Shown here: positions 10,290-21,083 of the stretch, in pieces
Layout: every line of letters begins with the position of its first letter
Numbering within the stretch: the stretch's first letter is position 1
NCBI GenBank assembly: GCA_013054445.1
Contig: JAAMPI010000849.1
Coordinates: forward strand, 1-24,417
Reading direction: 5' to 3'
Source of the DNA: Cudoniella acicularis
Taxonomy: Eukaryota; Ascomycota; Leotiomycetes; Helotiales; Helotiaceae
Length of the DNA: 24,417 nt
Translations under genes and position numbers: made by a program
The notes under the pieces: generated by a model
What the model was told of the DNA's origin: nothing
The model's input: only the letters and a program-made list of their open reading frames with translations
The model's database searches: none

Positions 10290-10847
10290 TAGTTAAGTAA
10301 AAGTTTGGAGAAACCCAACGAGGATGAGCGTTTTGCTCAGTTTCGCGCTGGAGGCACTTGAAGAGGCCATCATGCAGCCGCTGCCTCCTTGGAGGAAGAA
10401 AAAGCGATATCGCCTATGACGAAGATTTTTGTGAGGAGCGAGGGTCGGATGGTGGAGTGCTGGGAGGCGTCGGAGGACGATGAGTCGACCCAGGATCATG
10501 TAGATCGTTGCGGCGAAGAGGGCGGGGCGAGGAGGAGGAGAGCTTGGATTATGCAGGGGCCCAGGGCGAAGGTGTCCTTGTGGGTATGGCACGAGCTGCG
10601 TACCCAATTATCTCAACTGGAGGGGGTGCTAGATGGAGGTCTTTCGTGTTGTGGTTGTTCTTGCGGCGTTGAGAGGGTGGGAAGTAGAAAACGTACAGAT
10701 GCCTCCAATTCTGAAGGATATGAAGTACCATGTCCGCCTTCGGAATATCTGGAACCTGTGGAAGACCGTGGTTCCGATGAAAAGGACGACAAATATGGCT
10801 GCTGCTGGCAGAGAAGGCTCATACTTGTAGTGAGACTCGCTGGGCAT
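10290..10847 (-). pseudogene. RTA1-like membrane protein, truncated and frameshifted
   Basis: RTA1-like proteins are seven-helix fungal membrane proteins (lipid-translocating exporter family) linked to stress resistance. Exon 1 (10847-10697) encodes MPSESHYKYEPSLPAAAIFV with first helix VVLFIGTTVFH, then RRRTWYF. After an 80-nt intron (GTACGT...CTCCAG) exon 2 gives the family motif FEIIGYAARA. The frame is then lost and the printed frame stops near 10551. Neighbouring frames still read family-like text in order: HKDTFALGPCIIQALLLL, ALFAATIYMILGRLIVL, STIRPSLLTKIFVIGDIA and FFLQGGSG.MMASSS. Moving between them needs indels near 10581-10586, 10521-10528, 10471-10477 and 10392-10405. About half the protein (helices 5-7) is absent. 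Four indels over about 200 bp make a pseudogene more likely than sequencing error, although the stretch is GC-rich. Confidence 0.8.
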
Positions 10848-11308
10848 GGTGAAGGTGATTAAATCAGAGGGTACTTCAAAGTATTTGACGAGGTTAGAAG
10901 TTTGGCTGTTGATATTGGATAGAGATGAATGTTCTTTTGAGGGTAACAAAGATAGTGGGCGATAAAGATCCCGAAGAAAATAATGCTGTGATCAAAATAC
11001 ACTTATATTATTATTGAACTCCCAGTTACGACTGAGCCGCCTCTTATAAGTTGAGACTCGGATATTGCCGTATTGTCGTTGCACTTGATACTGCTAGGCA
11101 GTGCTGGCCGAGCAATGTCAAGATGTATGCTTTCGTGGTTGTTCGAAAATACGGTGTACTCGCTTGTCGTATTTTGCTCCCTTTTGCGAATTTCGCGTAG
11201 CCACTCATGGCTAAGGGTGGGGCAAGCTGATAAGATGCACCGCTTGAAGAATATTATCTGGTGGTTTTCCAAGGGCTTCCCTGAAGTTGCTGGGTCCTGG
11301 CTCTTGTT
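10848..11308. other. intergenic between RTA1 relic and transcription factor
   Basis: 461 bp separating two minus-strand loci. It would hold the old promoter of the RTA1-like gene and the 3' region of the transcription factor gene. The plus-strand frame 11073-11312 and minus-strand frame 11003-11272 have no motif. Nothing else is recognised. Confidence 0.5.
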
Positions 11309-12595
11309 TTAACATTTAGTTGATATGGTATCGTGAAGTGGCCATTCGATCCAGTTTTCCCATTCCTCACCCATTGTTTCTTGAATCGATCGAAGAAGGT
11401 GGCTACTCATTCCACACATCCACCAGCGGCCCAACTCTAGTCTGCTCAAAAGCAAGCAAAAATGTGCGAGAATGACGAGGGCTTCCGGTTTTCTTCTCCT
11501 AACCATTGTCATGTAAAGCTCGGGTACTTTTACTGCCCAGGCCAGAGCAAATCCAGCTTCAGGGACCTTTTCTTCACGTGCAGGCAGGGTGCAGAACGTT
11601 TCTTCTAGCAAGAACAGAGATTCGTTCAATGCATCCACTTCTTCGGGGTCGACGCTAGTGGGGGAAGTCCAAAGGCTTTTCAGGTCCGAAAACCGCTTTT
11701 TTTTCTTCTGAGGTTATTGTTTTTGGTGGTGAGTAAGCCACACTGCTGAGATGCAAAAGGGGTTTTAATGGGCCAGAATCTATCCATTTCCATGCAGACA
11801 TAAGCAGAACATAGGCCCCTCTGACGAGTGAGATCCATTCCACAGAAGTTTGGTTAGACGAGGGGCTCGGTGTGAAGAAAAGGTCGCCAGTTCCATCGGA
11901 AGAAGCCCAAGTATAAATAACAAGAAGCGAAGAGAAGGCAAAACAAGCGTCGCAGTTCTCCGGTGTGACATTCAGCAGTTCTGAGCGAAACGCTTGAAGG
12001 GCTGTTAGATAGTGACGTGAAGCTTCCGCACGCAGTTCCTCTCTGCGTTCCGGCTGTAAATAAGCCATGTGTAAGGCCGAGACAGCAATAATGCCACGAA
12101 GAAGAAATGGCGACGAGAAAGAAATCCGAGGGATCACGGTTTGCCATATCTGTTGTCGGTCTTGAAGTGTTGTGAGCGTGACACTTGTTGCCGTAGTGTA
12201 GAAGTGTAAGAGCTCCATGTCCTTGAGCTCAAATTGAAAAGTGGGCACGTTCTGCAAAGCCGTCACTGCGGAAGGGCTAACCTCATCGCTAGGAGACTTC
12301 GAAGCATTCCATTGTACAGCTTGCTGGCTTGCTGAGGCTGGCTTCAAGTAGGAGCACTCAACACGATATCGTTCGCAATTATTACAAGTCGGCTTTCCCT
12401 CATCGCACTAGACAGTCTTTAGCAATTTGTGGAGCTACAGGGGAATTGTATCCCAAAAGAAATGGTGGATACAAGCAAGCATAAGCATTGTCGCTATACA
12501 GGACTGAAACTGAAACTGACCTTGACTTTTCTCCTTTTACACTGTGCGCAACCTGTTCTCGTCTTCTTGTGCGCCCTCCTACTGGTATTTTTCAT
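11309..12595 (-). CDS. Zn2Cys6 transcription factor, UPC2-like, frame broken at A8
   Basis: Nuclear DNA-binding regulator. Exon 1 (12595-12521) gives MKNTSRRAHKKTRTGCAQCK and KRRKVK. After a 113-nt intron (GTCAGT...TCTAG) exon 2 starts CDEGKPTCNNCERYRVEC. The six cysteines C16, C19, C26, C33, C36 and C43 form a complete C-x2-C-x6-C-x6-C-x2-C-x6-C zinc cluster. The body (LLHFYTTATSVTL, RGIIAVSALHMAYLQPERR, ALQAFRSELLNVTPENCDA) matches the fungal-specific domain of UPC2/sterol-uptake-control-type factors. As printed, the frame ends at 11655 just after eight A (plus-strand T run, 11697-11704). With one A fewer it continues FSDLKSLWTSPTSVDPEEVDAL and runs to TAA at 11309, about 390 aa, a normal family length, ending WENWIEWPLHDTISTKC. 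Homopolymer sequencing error, a polymorphic null allele and slippage decoding are all possible. Target genes unknown. Confidence 0.82.
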
Positions 12596-15426
12596 CTTTT
12601 AGTTCGACACTGTATGTCTTCCGAGTTTGAATTGGCGGAAAGGTTTGAATAGGGCAGATACCTAGGAACGTTACGAAGTGCGCAGCCGAGAGTTCCGAGA
12701 TACTACAGTATTTCGTACAGTACGGCACATGAGTATATTTATGCGGGCTAAAGTTAGCGAAACTAGTCAGTTAGAAATTGCGCCAACAGATAAGTCTTGG
12801 TGCGAAGGCTGTGCAAGCGTCTCCAAGGAGCTTCAACGCGCTCGAGGGATATCGGGTGGAGACCCTTTCGCGTAGAGATGCCCGTGACTGGTTCCACAAA
12901 CGCCCTACGATTTTGAGTTCAGCGTTCACAGTTTCATCATAAACCTCCAAAGTTTAATAACAATAGAGCAGCACGGTTTGCGAGCCCATGTCAGACCACT
13001 TTTGTGTGCTCTGAATAGCAATGGAGGAGGTATGAAATTGTTAGAGCTCAGTGCCCTTTCTATGAGATAGAGCCAAGGAATTGGCACCATTGACGGTCCA
13101 ACGATTCTCGAACCTCGGACAAAATGAACGGAATCAGCACCCTCCACAACAAACTCATGCCAGCGGCTTCATTCGTGGGCGTAAGAATGTCCAAGAAGTT
13201 GAGAACTCTTTGCGTGTAACGAAGTAAAAAATATTCTTGACTTGCTGAGTCAGAAGTCCCTCAAAATTCGCACCAAATCTTATCGGCCGATAATCGCTAA
13301 ACTGATCCCTTCGCTATATTTCAATAAAGACGGATGACCGTTTGACCATGCTAGCAGTCTGGACGAGGCCTTCGTATATTGAATCCAACATCTCGTTCAA
13401 AACAAAATAACACAAAGCCGCTGTCACGAGGTCTATTTGTAATTGTGAGGCCATCCAAAAGTGGGGCCGGCGCAGCGTGAACCTAACATCGCCCAGTTGC
13501 AGTCCAGGGCAGGTCGAGAGTGTACTTTTAATGTAAAAAGGATTTAGATCCAAGAATAAATGCCATCACTTTTCGTCAACTGCAGGGATGGATAGAAAAC
13601 TAGAGGGCCGTCGTTTGCTGAAAATTTTAACTCGCTCACATGAGGCATTCTCTTGCATCATTGCAATGTTGTTTCGTTGGGCCACAATTTTCCAACTCAC
13701 GCATCAGCACGACTTGTCTCTTAACTTGTGATCACAATGGTCGGATCTCCAGCCCAGTCCGTCCTGACTTGAAAGTGTTGAAGTGTTAGAAGGATCTTTG
13801 TTCGGCTATTGTCGCATGGATTTCTCCGTGGTAACCAATCATCCTCACCCATTTGAATCAATGGACTCTCGCCCTCGAGTCTTCTTTACGGCTGCCGTTG
13901 GCCATGCTCAGTGTCATCTGACTAGATAATCGCCGTTCCCGTCCTACAACAGATTAACGGAGTGTTTGCTAGTCGAAGACTCTTGGGGTTTCTTTGGCTG
14001 AACAGCACTCGCTCTCGGAAATCTTGCTTATGCCACTAACATATGACAGCAGCTTGCTAGCGTTGGACAAAAGCAGGGATAAGACATGCATCTAATCTGA
14101 TGAGATTCCCGAGCTGTCGCTTGCAGATCCGAACCGATGTCCCGCAAATCAGGGGCAGAGTGCTCGCAGTGTTCTGGGCGCTGCGACCCCACGAGGAAGA
14201 GAACACCAAAAGCTTAATTCAACGTACTGAATGCGCGATGGCTGCAGATGACGCAGGCATTGTGTATTCAAAAGAGCCAGTGCCGAACAGGACTCCAGGA
14301 AATGAAGGCAGCTTATATGAATTGGCACAAATTAGATGGACAGCGATAACGAGATCCCGCTTATCAATAAGATCAACCACCTCACAAGACGCTCGCAGAG
14401 GATTGCAACTTTCAACGTATCGTTGACTCACCACTTCGTGAAATCATCAATAACAGAAAGCAACAACAACGGAGACTGGGCATTGAAGAACTGGAAGCTG
14501 AGCGAGAATATCGAGACGACACTCAACTAGAGCATTGCCTCGCCTTGAAACTAGTTTCATCAACAGTAGTAACAACAGCTTAGGATCAGTAGTAAGCAGA
14601 CTCGAGGTGAGCGAGAACTCTTTGTACCAAAACAAAAGGAAGTCGCGGATTCATCACTGAACATGTTGGTAGGCGAAGGTGAGTGGTCCACAACGGCAGG
14701 GAGGCTTAGAGCCTAAGAAGCGAGTCCTGGCATAGTTGGATGCCCACGAACTTGTTTGTCATCCTGCCTCAACGCGACTGAGGATATACTCGACTCGGAG
14801 GTTCAGGAGTAAAGACTCAGGATGCAGCGTGATCAACTCTCATGGATCAGCGCTAGGATCTGGACTCTCGCAACACGCTCTCCTCGAAATAGTGTGCGCT
14901 CAAGACGAAGACTAGTGAGCACCGCATTGCTGTTGTGTGCATAGGATGCATCTCGATGAAATGTTTTGCCTTTGTTGTGGCTGCATTTTGATAGAGATGT
15001 GCCCCTTGGGTGGCTGGAAATCCGGGATGCAGATGAATCGGACCACAATCAATTCCTCTCTCCACACAAAATCGCAGTGTGGCCTTATGTCTTTCCCGTT
15101 TAGGTTTAGGGTCTGGTTCGCTAGCGCATCCCGGGGCAGCGACCCAGCGACTTCGATGGGAAATCGAACGATCCAAACCACCACGACGTCCTCGCTGTCA
15201 CTAACAACGACCGATCGACAATAATATTCCTGGCATCTGCCAGCCTCTCTCGTTTGGCCCGGGATAATTCACAATCAAGTCTTCCTCGACAGCAATCGAG
15301 CGGGCGTGCTATCGCTTTGCGCGGTCGCTCGACAAAAATCGCCCCCGCGAACCCAACATCATAACCATCGAGATACACCAATTCGCTGCACCAACCGACG
15401 AAAAATCGATCGCATGAGAGAACACA
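12596..15426. other. long gene-poor region (2.8 kb)
   Basis: No complete gene seen. Its left end is the promoter of the transcription factor gene (minus) and its right end that of the demethylase gene (plus). Short frames at 12926-13147, 13314-13553, 14100-14426 and 14833-15224 lack motifs and overlap each other on both strands. One frame, open at 14371-14580 with a stop at 14581, has a markedly charged, helix-like composition (QRIVDSPLREIINNRK, then QQQRRLGIEELEAEREYRDD). It could be a gene or mobile-element remnant, but it has no clear start or splice partner. No tRNA, rRNA or tandem array seen. Confidence 0.5.
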
Positions 15427-18400
15427 ATGTCTGCGGATATAGTGGTGGCTGTTCCGCCTCCTGGCACGACCATGGAGGCGAGTGGGCTACATTCTCCTCC
15501 CGATTCCAACACGAAGGACGCCAGTGACAGCGAACTCTCCGATCTTGAGGATCAGGAGCCGCCAGCACCCGAAGCCGCTGCCGCTGGCGATGCCGATGAC
15601 ATTGGCGAAGTAACTCCCGATTACTACTCGAATGATGGCGTGCCCGTTTTCAAGCCGAACATGGATCAATTCAAGGACTTTACAAAATTCGTGAGTTAGA
15701 TCGTTTGGTTATGGACCTCCCCACAAATATACCGTGCTAATTAATGGATAGATGGTCAAAGTTAACTCATACGGTATGAGATCTGGTATTATCAAAGTCA
15801 TCCCTCCTGCCGAATGGAAAGCTGCCCAACCACGTCTCGACGAAGCGGTGAAAAAGATCAAGATTAAGGAGCCGATCAAGCAGGATATCATGGGTACAGG
15901 TGGCACTTATCGTCAAGCAAACATCGTACATCAACGCTCATATAATCTTCCTCAATGGCGTCAATTGTGTGAGCAGAGTGATCACCAACCCCCCGCTAAG
16001 CGGGGAGAAAGACGCCCAAATCAAGATAAACCTACACGCTCAACACCCAGAAACAGGACCTCAGGAGCTACACCAGGTCCAGCGTCGAAGGCAAAAGGTC
16101 GAGGACGTCCTTCGAGGGGCAAGTCGAGGGCTGCGACGGTGGACAAAGAGGAAGAGGCCCAGAGCACTCCAGATCGCCTGCCTACACCTGTATCTCCGTC
16201 AATGAAGGCCGAGGAGGATGATTCGATCAAGCTGGAACCGTATGACGAAGACGAAGCCCCAGAAAAACCTAGATTGGGCTCAAGGCAAGCTAAAGCTATC
16301 AACTCTGTCTCTGTTTCATCGAGACGGAAAAACAACCGACGTGAACAAGCTGCGAAGGTGGATGAAGCCGCTTTCAAAGACTTCAAATATGAGTTGGATG
16401 GCGACGAGTATACCGCGGAACGGTGTGAAGAGCTCGAGCGAGGTTATTGGAAAACCCTCACGTATGCTCCGCCTCTGTATGGGGCCGATATGCCTGGCAC
16501 TCTTTTCGACGAGCGAACCACTACTTGGAATCTTGGTAAATTGGATAACATTCTTGACATCATGGGATCGAAAATTCCAGGTGTCAATACTGCGTATCTG
16601 TACTTGGGCATGTGGAAAGCCACTTTCGCATGGCATCTCGAAGATGTCGACCTGTACAGCATTAACTACCTCCACTTCGGCGCGCCAAAACAGTGGTATA
16701 GCATCGCCCAAGGAGACGCGAGACGATTCGAGGCGGCGATGAAAACAATCTGGCCGACTGATGCCAAGGCGTGTGATCAATTCCTTCGCCACAAAACCTT
16801 CCTGATTTCGCCCGCCAGCCTTTTACAAAACCATAACATTAAAGTAAACAAGATCGTCCATCATCCTGGCGAGTTTGTCATCACCTATCCATATGGATAT
16901 CACTCTGGTTACAATCTTGGTTATAATTGTGCAGAGGCTGTCAATTTTGGGCTGGAATCCTGGCTTGAATATGGACGTGTTGCAAAGAAATGTGAATGTG
17001 CACAGGCTCAAGACAGTGTATGGATCGACGTTCATGATCTCGAGCGTAAATTACGAGGCGAAGAGACCGAGTACGAGGAAACAGATGACGAGGAAGAAGA
17101 GGAAGAAGAAGAGGAGAATGAAACTAGTCTTGCAGGACTTCCAACACCGCCAGAGAGTAATGGCGATGCGAAGTCGAAAGCCCCGAAGAAGAAACGCAAG
17201 CGGCCTCTCAACGACAAGGGCGAAAACCTCAACGCTAAAAGAATCCGTGTTCGTATCAAGGCTCCAACCAAAGAGCCCTGTATCCTCTGCCCCAATGACA
17301 TCCCATCGGAACCTCTTCTTCCCACCGAGGATGGACAGAAAGCTCATCGTATTTGCGCCGAATACATTCCCGAAACGTCAGTTGACGCGGGCACTGTCAC
17401 TGACGTCAAATATATTAACAAGGCGAGACTGGACCTCAAGTGTAATTATTGCCGGTCTAAGAAGGGGGCGTGTTTCCAATGTTCTCAAAAGAAGTGTACA
17501 AGGGCATATCATGCAACGTGCGCTGCTGCGGCCGGCGTTTTCGTTCAGCAAGGCGAAATCCCAGTCTTTGGCGAAGATGGAACCGAGTACAAGGACTGGG
17601 CTATCGAATTCAGCTGTCGATTCCATCGCACAAAGCGTGACAAGAAACTCGACAGCGATGAACTTGGTGATAGTGAACGTCTTAGAAAGGCAGGCCTTGA
17701 GCTCAAAATCGGTGACGTTTGCCAGGCTCAGTATTATAGAGGGGACATCTTTGCTGGAGCCGTGGCTGATAATCGACCTGATGAAGAGACTGTGTTGCTC
17801 AATATTCTTCCCAGAGGGTATGTCAACTTCAAATTGTTCCAAGATTGTTTTTGCTAACAGTATTCAGTGATCAAGTCGAAGTGGAATACAAATGGCTCCT
17901 TATTCCAGATGCTTCAGAGTACAATCTTCCTAAGCCATCTCCAAATGCTATTCCTTTACCAAAATCACGCCAAGACAAGGAATCACTTAACACTAGCAAA
18001 CGCCAGGCTGACGATATACCAAGAGCGGACGATCCTTTCGTTGAAGGTCACACTTGGGCCGAATTCAAAAATGAGAACATTCCAATCAACCCGTTCCAGA
18101 CCAAAATTGATTTCAAACAGGACAATCAAATTTGGTTCTATCTCGGCAAGTCCTCAACTGAAGCTAGGGCGCAATTTACAGAAGATCCCGCAAAGCCTCG
18201 AAATAATCCCAAGGGCAATTTCTTGGAAAGTATTCCGAAGCCTCCACCTGCAGTACCTCGCCATTCCTACGCAGCCTCGTATCCGACGAATTCTAAACAA
18301 CCTATTCCAAGTACTGCAAAGGCGCCTTATCGGCCAGCTCCACCAGCAAGCACGCCAACTACCACCAAGGTCGAGAAGCCATATGTATACAAACCTCGCA

Positions 18401-19719
18401 ACAATACTGATATGTATCGAGTGGATCCCCAAGCTTACCGTTCCCAGCAAAACTTCTTGCAGCGATCAGCTCCTTACACCTTCGGTACTGACCCACGTTG
18501 GAGAGGACCTGACTCAAGTTCTCCAAACTCACATCCCAATCGACAGATTCCTGCCACCGCAGCTGCTGCCGCAGTTTCTTCTACCACTCCGCATCCCACT
18601 AGGCCTCTGGCTCCTCCAACATCGTACCAGCCTCCATACCCAGCTCCGGCTCTGTCAAAACCAAGCAATCCTTTTGGGGGCAGGCCACAGAGTTCTCGGC
18701 CAAGTGTTTTCGCAAAATATCCATACCTGCAAAAGGAGCACAACAGGTCACCTTTGGACTACAAGAGTCCATACAGACCTGGTGGGGGATTCATGAATGG
18801 ATATCAAGGAAATCTTCAGAGCCATTTGCAACAGACGCTGTTCCAAAAACGTCCAAGTACTAGTGGCACGCCGCATCCAAATCCTGCTCTTACAGCGTAC
18901 CAAAACAGTACAATGCGACCATCTCAAAGTGGCAGCCAGCCGATATCAAACCCCATCCATGGCGCATCACTTACTTCTGGTTATACCTCTTATGGAACAC
19001 CATCAACTGCGAAACAGACTACAATACAATCCCCGGTTACCAAACCGCTGGTCAATAGTTGGGAAAAGAAAGAACCGTCACAGTTGCATCCTGCGATTCG
19101 ACAGGAGTACCACGCCACCGTGTTCCACAATCAATATCAACCTCCCCGCCCCTCGCCTCCTCAACGTCAGAGTTCTGTTCTTCAACCACCTCCTTTATAC
19201 GACAGACCGCCTTATCAACCCCAGTCACAAACGGCACCCCATCAGCCACGGCAAATGTACAACCCACCTCTGACTCCTCAATCTCAACCTCAATCCCAAC
19301 CCCAATCTCATTTGCCTCGGCATGAATTGTACAACAAGCCAACAAGTCACCAATCTCTCTCGGCTTCTCATCCTCAACAATACAACAAGTCCCCGCCTAC
19401 ACCTGCTTCTTCCACTCACCAACCATCGCCGATCACATCAACCGCCCCTATCTATGCTGCCCAACAAGCTAATCGGATGCCGGTCAGCCAAGAGCAATTT
19501 CAGCTTCCTTCGCAACCTCAACCGCAACAACCTAAAGCTATCTATGCGCATCAACAATATTTCCATAGGCCCGAAGCTCCAGCCTATGTCCCACAGCAGA
19601 TTCCTCAGGGTTCTCAGAAATACGAGCCGGCAGATGTCCCTGTAGATTCAACCTCCATCATCGAGAAGATGATAATGAATCTTAAGAAGGCCACGCCGAG
19701 TGCAGCTCCTTCTTCATGA
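15427..19719 (+). CDS. KDM4: JmjN/JmjC histone lysine demethylase, KDM4/Rph1 type
   Basis: Fe(II)/2-oxoglutarate demethylase expected to act on methylated histone H3 (K9/K36 in this family) in the nucleus. Three exons, 15427-15690, 15752-17817 and 17868-19719, give 1393 aa in phase; introns are 61 nt (GTGAGT) and 50 nt (GTATGT, branch TGCTAAC). The JmjN domain (about 70-110, VPVFKPNMDQFKDFTKF then MVKVNSYGMRSGIIKVIPP) is split by intron 1. A basic linker follows, then JmjC at about 324-504: FAWHLEDVDLYSINYLHFG with iron ligands H383 and E385, third ligand H472 in YPYGYHSGYN, the Lys of APKQWY, and CDQFLRH plus KKCECA for the structural zinc. A poly-Glu run (about 534-545) and KKKRKRP resemble an acidic tract and a nuclear signal. 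Extended PHD finger at about 597-714 (PCILCPND...HRICAEYIP...CNYCRS...CFQCSQKKC...HATCAAAAG...CRFH), then a possible Tudor-like segment at 740-800. The Pro/Gln-rich tail (800-1393) looks disordered. Confidence 0.95.
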
Positions 19720-20518
19720 TGGGAATTGGGAGGGATATGGTTCGGGGTTCTCCCATCTGGGGAAAATACAGGATCCAAGCATGAGCTGATGATATTTACG
19801 CCTTTGAACGATTTGGAAGGAAACTTGGCGTCTTCTCAGGCGCTTGTACCGGTACGAAATCTATGCGGCAAAGAGGCGTATGGGGTTGACTCTTCAACGC
19901 ATTCTGGTTCTAAAGGCGTTTCGGCACTTTTGTCGCGGGGTGGTTCTGTTTTGATTTGCATTTTCTGTGGTCAGTTTGGGTTGTGTTTTCGTCGTTGCCC
20001 AATTAGGCGCTATTAGGGTCACACGTCAGATTCGATCATTTCTTCTATCCTTCATTTCTCATCGTCCATACCTGACGGAGTGGCCTGGCATTAGAAGTCT
20101 AGGTGTACACCAAAGGTGATTTTTGTCATGAATCATCTGCACTCTGGTGGACGGTACTTAATACACGGGGTTACGGGGTATGGGCAAAATGAAAGCATTG
20201 TACACTAGTCTATTTTATAAAACCACTAACAATCCATTTCGACATGGTTTTTGACTTTCCGTCTCCTTTTCTGCATGCAAGTGACTGACTCGTGTTCCAG
20301 CATTCAATTATTTCAGCCTCCTATCTACCGGCTTTTAGTACAACTCATACTCTTCTCATATTAGGTCCATGTCCTTGCCTTAACTCGGGTAAGCTGATTA
20401 TTTCAATCGGGAATCGAGAATGCAAAAGGCATGACTCGTGTTCATTCTCAAATTCTAATGGGAAAAGCGGAGCGAATTCCGCAGTAGCAGGCTGGGCTCT
20501 AACTCGGTGCCTAGGCTT

Positions 20519-20534
20519 CCCCACGCTCCCCCGC
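20519..20534 (-). promoter_or_regulatory. paired candidate CreA/Mig1 sites
   Basis: CCCCAC (20519-20524) and CCCCGC (20529-20534) both fit the reverse complement of the fungal carbon-repressor consensus SYGGRG. They lie about 550 bp before the oxidase ATG. Closely spaced pairs are what the CreA repressor usually needs, and alcohol oxidases are commonly glucose-repressed. Short GC motifs occur often by chance, so this is a weak call. Confidence 0.3.
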
Positions 20535-20897
20535 AATGTCTCGGCCTCTGAGCCCCTCAATATTCCCGAAATCTGGGCCTTGTTTGTCCGAGAATGGTAA
20601 TCCGGCATTTATTCGAGGTAATTTTTAACAATTATAAAGAGTAAGATCTTCGTCATCCTAACCTACTCTGCAGAGGGAAGTTAGGTGAATGGCTGCACGT
20701 CGTGTTAACCAGAAGTCTGGTCATCTCGAGGATATCGTTAGTACATTTATTTGGGTATGTCTGGATACTTAGTGAAATAGATAAATGCAGTGCCACCACT
20801 AGTGGAATAGTGCCCCAGTGGCTTGGGTGCGCGTCTTAAAGGAGCTGAGGATGTACGCGCAGACAGGGACTCGGGTATGAGGATGGGTAACACGCGC

Positions 20898-20909
20898 CTA
20901 CCTAGGTAG
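20898..20909. repeat. 12-bp perfect palindrome CTACCTAGGTAG
   Basis: A perfect palindrome about 175 bp upstream of the oxidase ATG and 63 bp upstream of its TATA box. It could be a site for a dimeric regulator. TACCTAGGTA-like words are also frequent background in filamentous ascomycete intergenic DNA, so function is unproven. Confidence 0.4.
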
Positions 20910-20971
20910 CTTCTATAGAGTGGGGGTTCCCAGATCCCTACATCTACGCAGATCCATCCAAGGAATGTTTG

Positions 20972-20977
20972 TATAAA
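20972..20977 (+). promoter_or_regulatory. TATA box of the GMC oxidase gene
   Basis: TATAAA lies 107 bp before the start codon at 21084, followed by a C/T-rich stretch (20990-21030) typical of fungal transcription start regions. Spacing is normal for a strongly regulated fungal gene. Confidence 0.5.
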
Positions 20978-21083
20978 CTTGCATTCCATTCCCTGCTGTA
21001 TCTCTTTTGAGCCTCGTAACTTCTGCAATTTTCTATGCCCTCCGACATTAACTTTACAAATCCAAAGAAAACGAGGTTGCACA

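Larger units (their letters stand above)
19720..21083. other. intergenic, promoter of the GMC oxidase gene
   Basis: 1.36 kb between two plus-strand genes: the demethylase 3' region, then the promoter of the oxidase gene. Open frames 19726-20016, 20292-20600 and 20747-21229 (minus) have no motif, and the last runs into the oxidase exon on the opposite strand. Candidate control sites are listed separately. Confidence 0.55.

Noticed and set aside
10389..10862. 157-codon plus-strand open frame
   Set aside because: Lies antisense to the RTA1-like relic, whose family sequence is clear on the minus strand.
13314..13553. 79-codon minus-strand frame in the gene-poor region
   Set aside because: No ATG at its 5' end, no motif and no splice extension.
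16875..17870. 331-codon plus-strand open frame inside the demethylase gene
   Set aside because: It is a shadow in another frame of the JmjC/ePHD exon, basic and Ser-rich with no motif; the true frame carries the iron ligands and zinc residues.
17867..18796. 309-codon plus-strand open frame over the demethylase tail
   Set aside because: Shadow of the Pro/Gln-rich exon; CA-rich codons rarely give stops in other frames.
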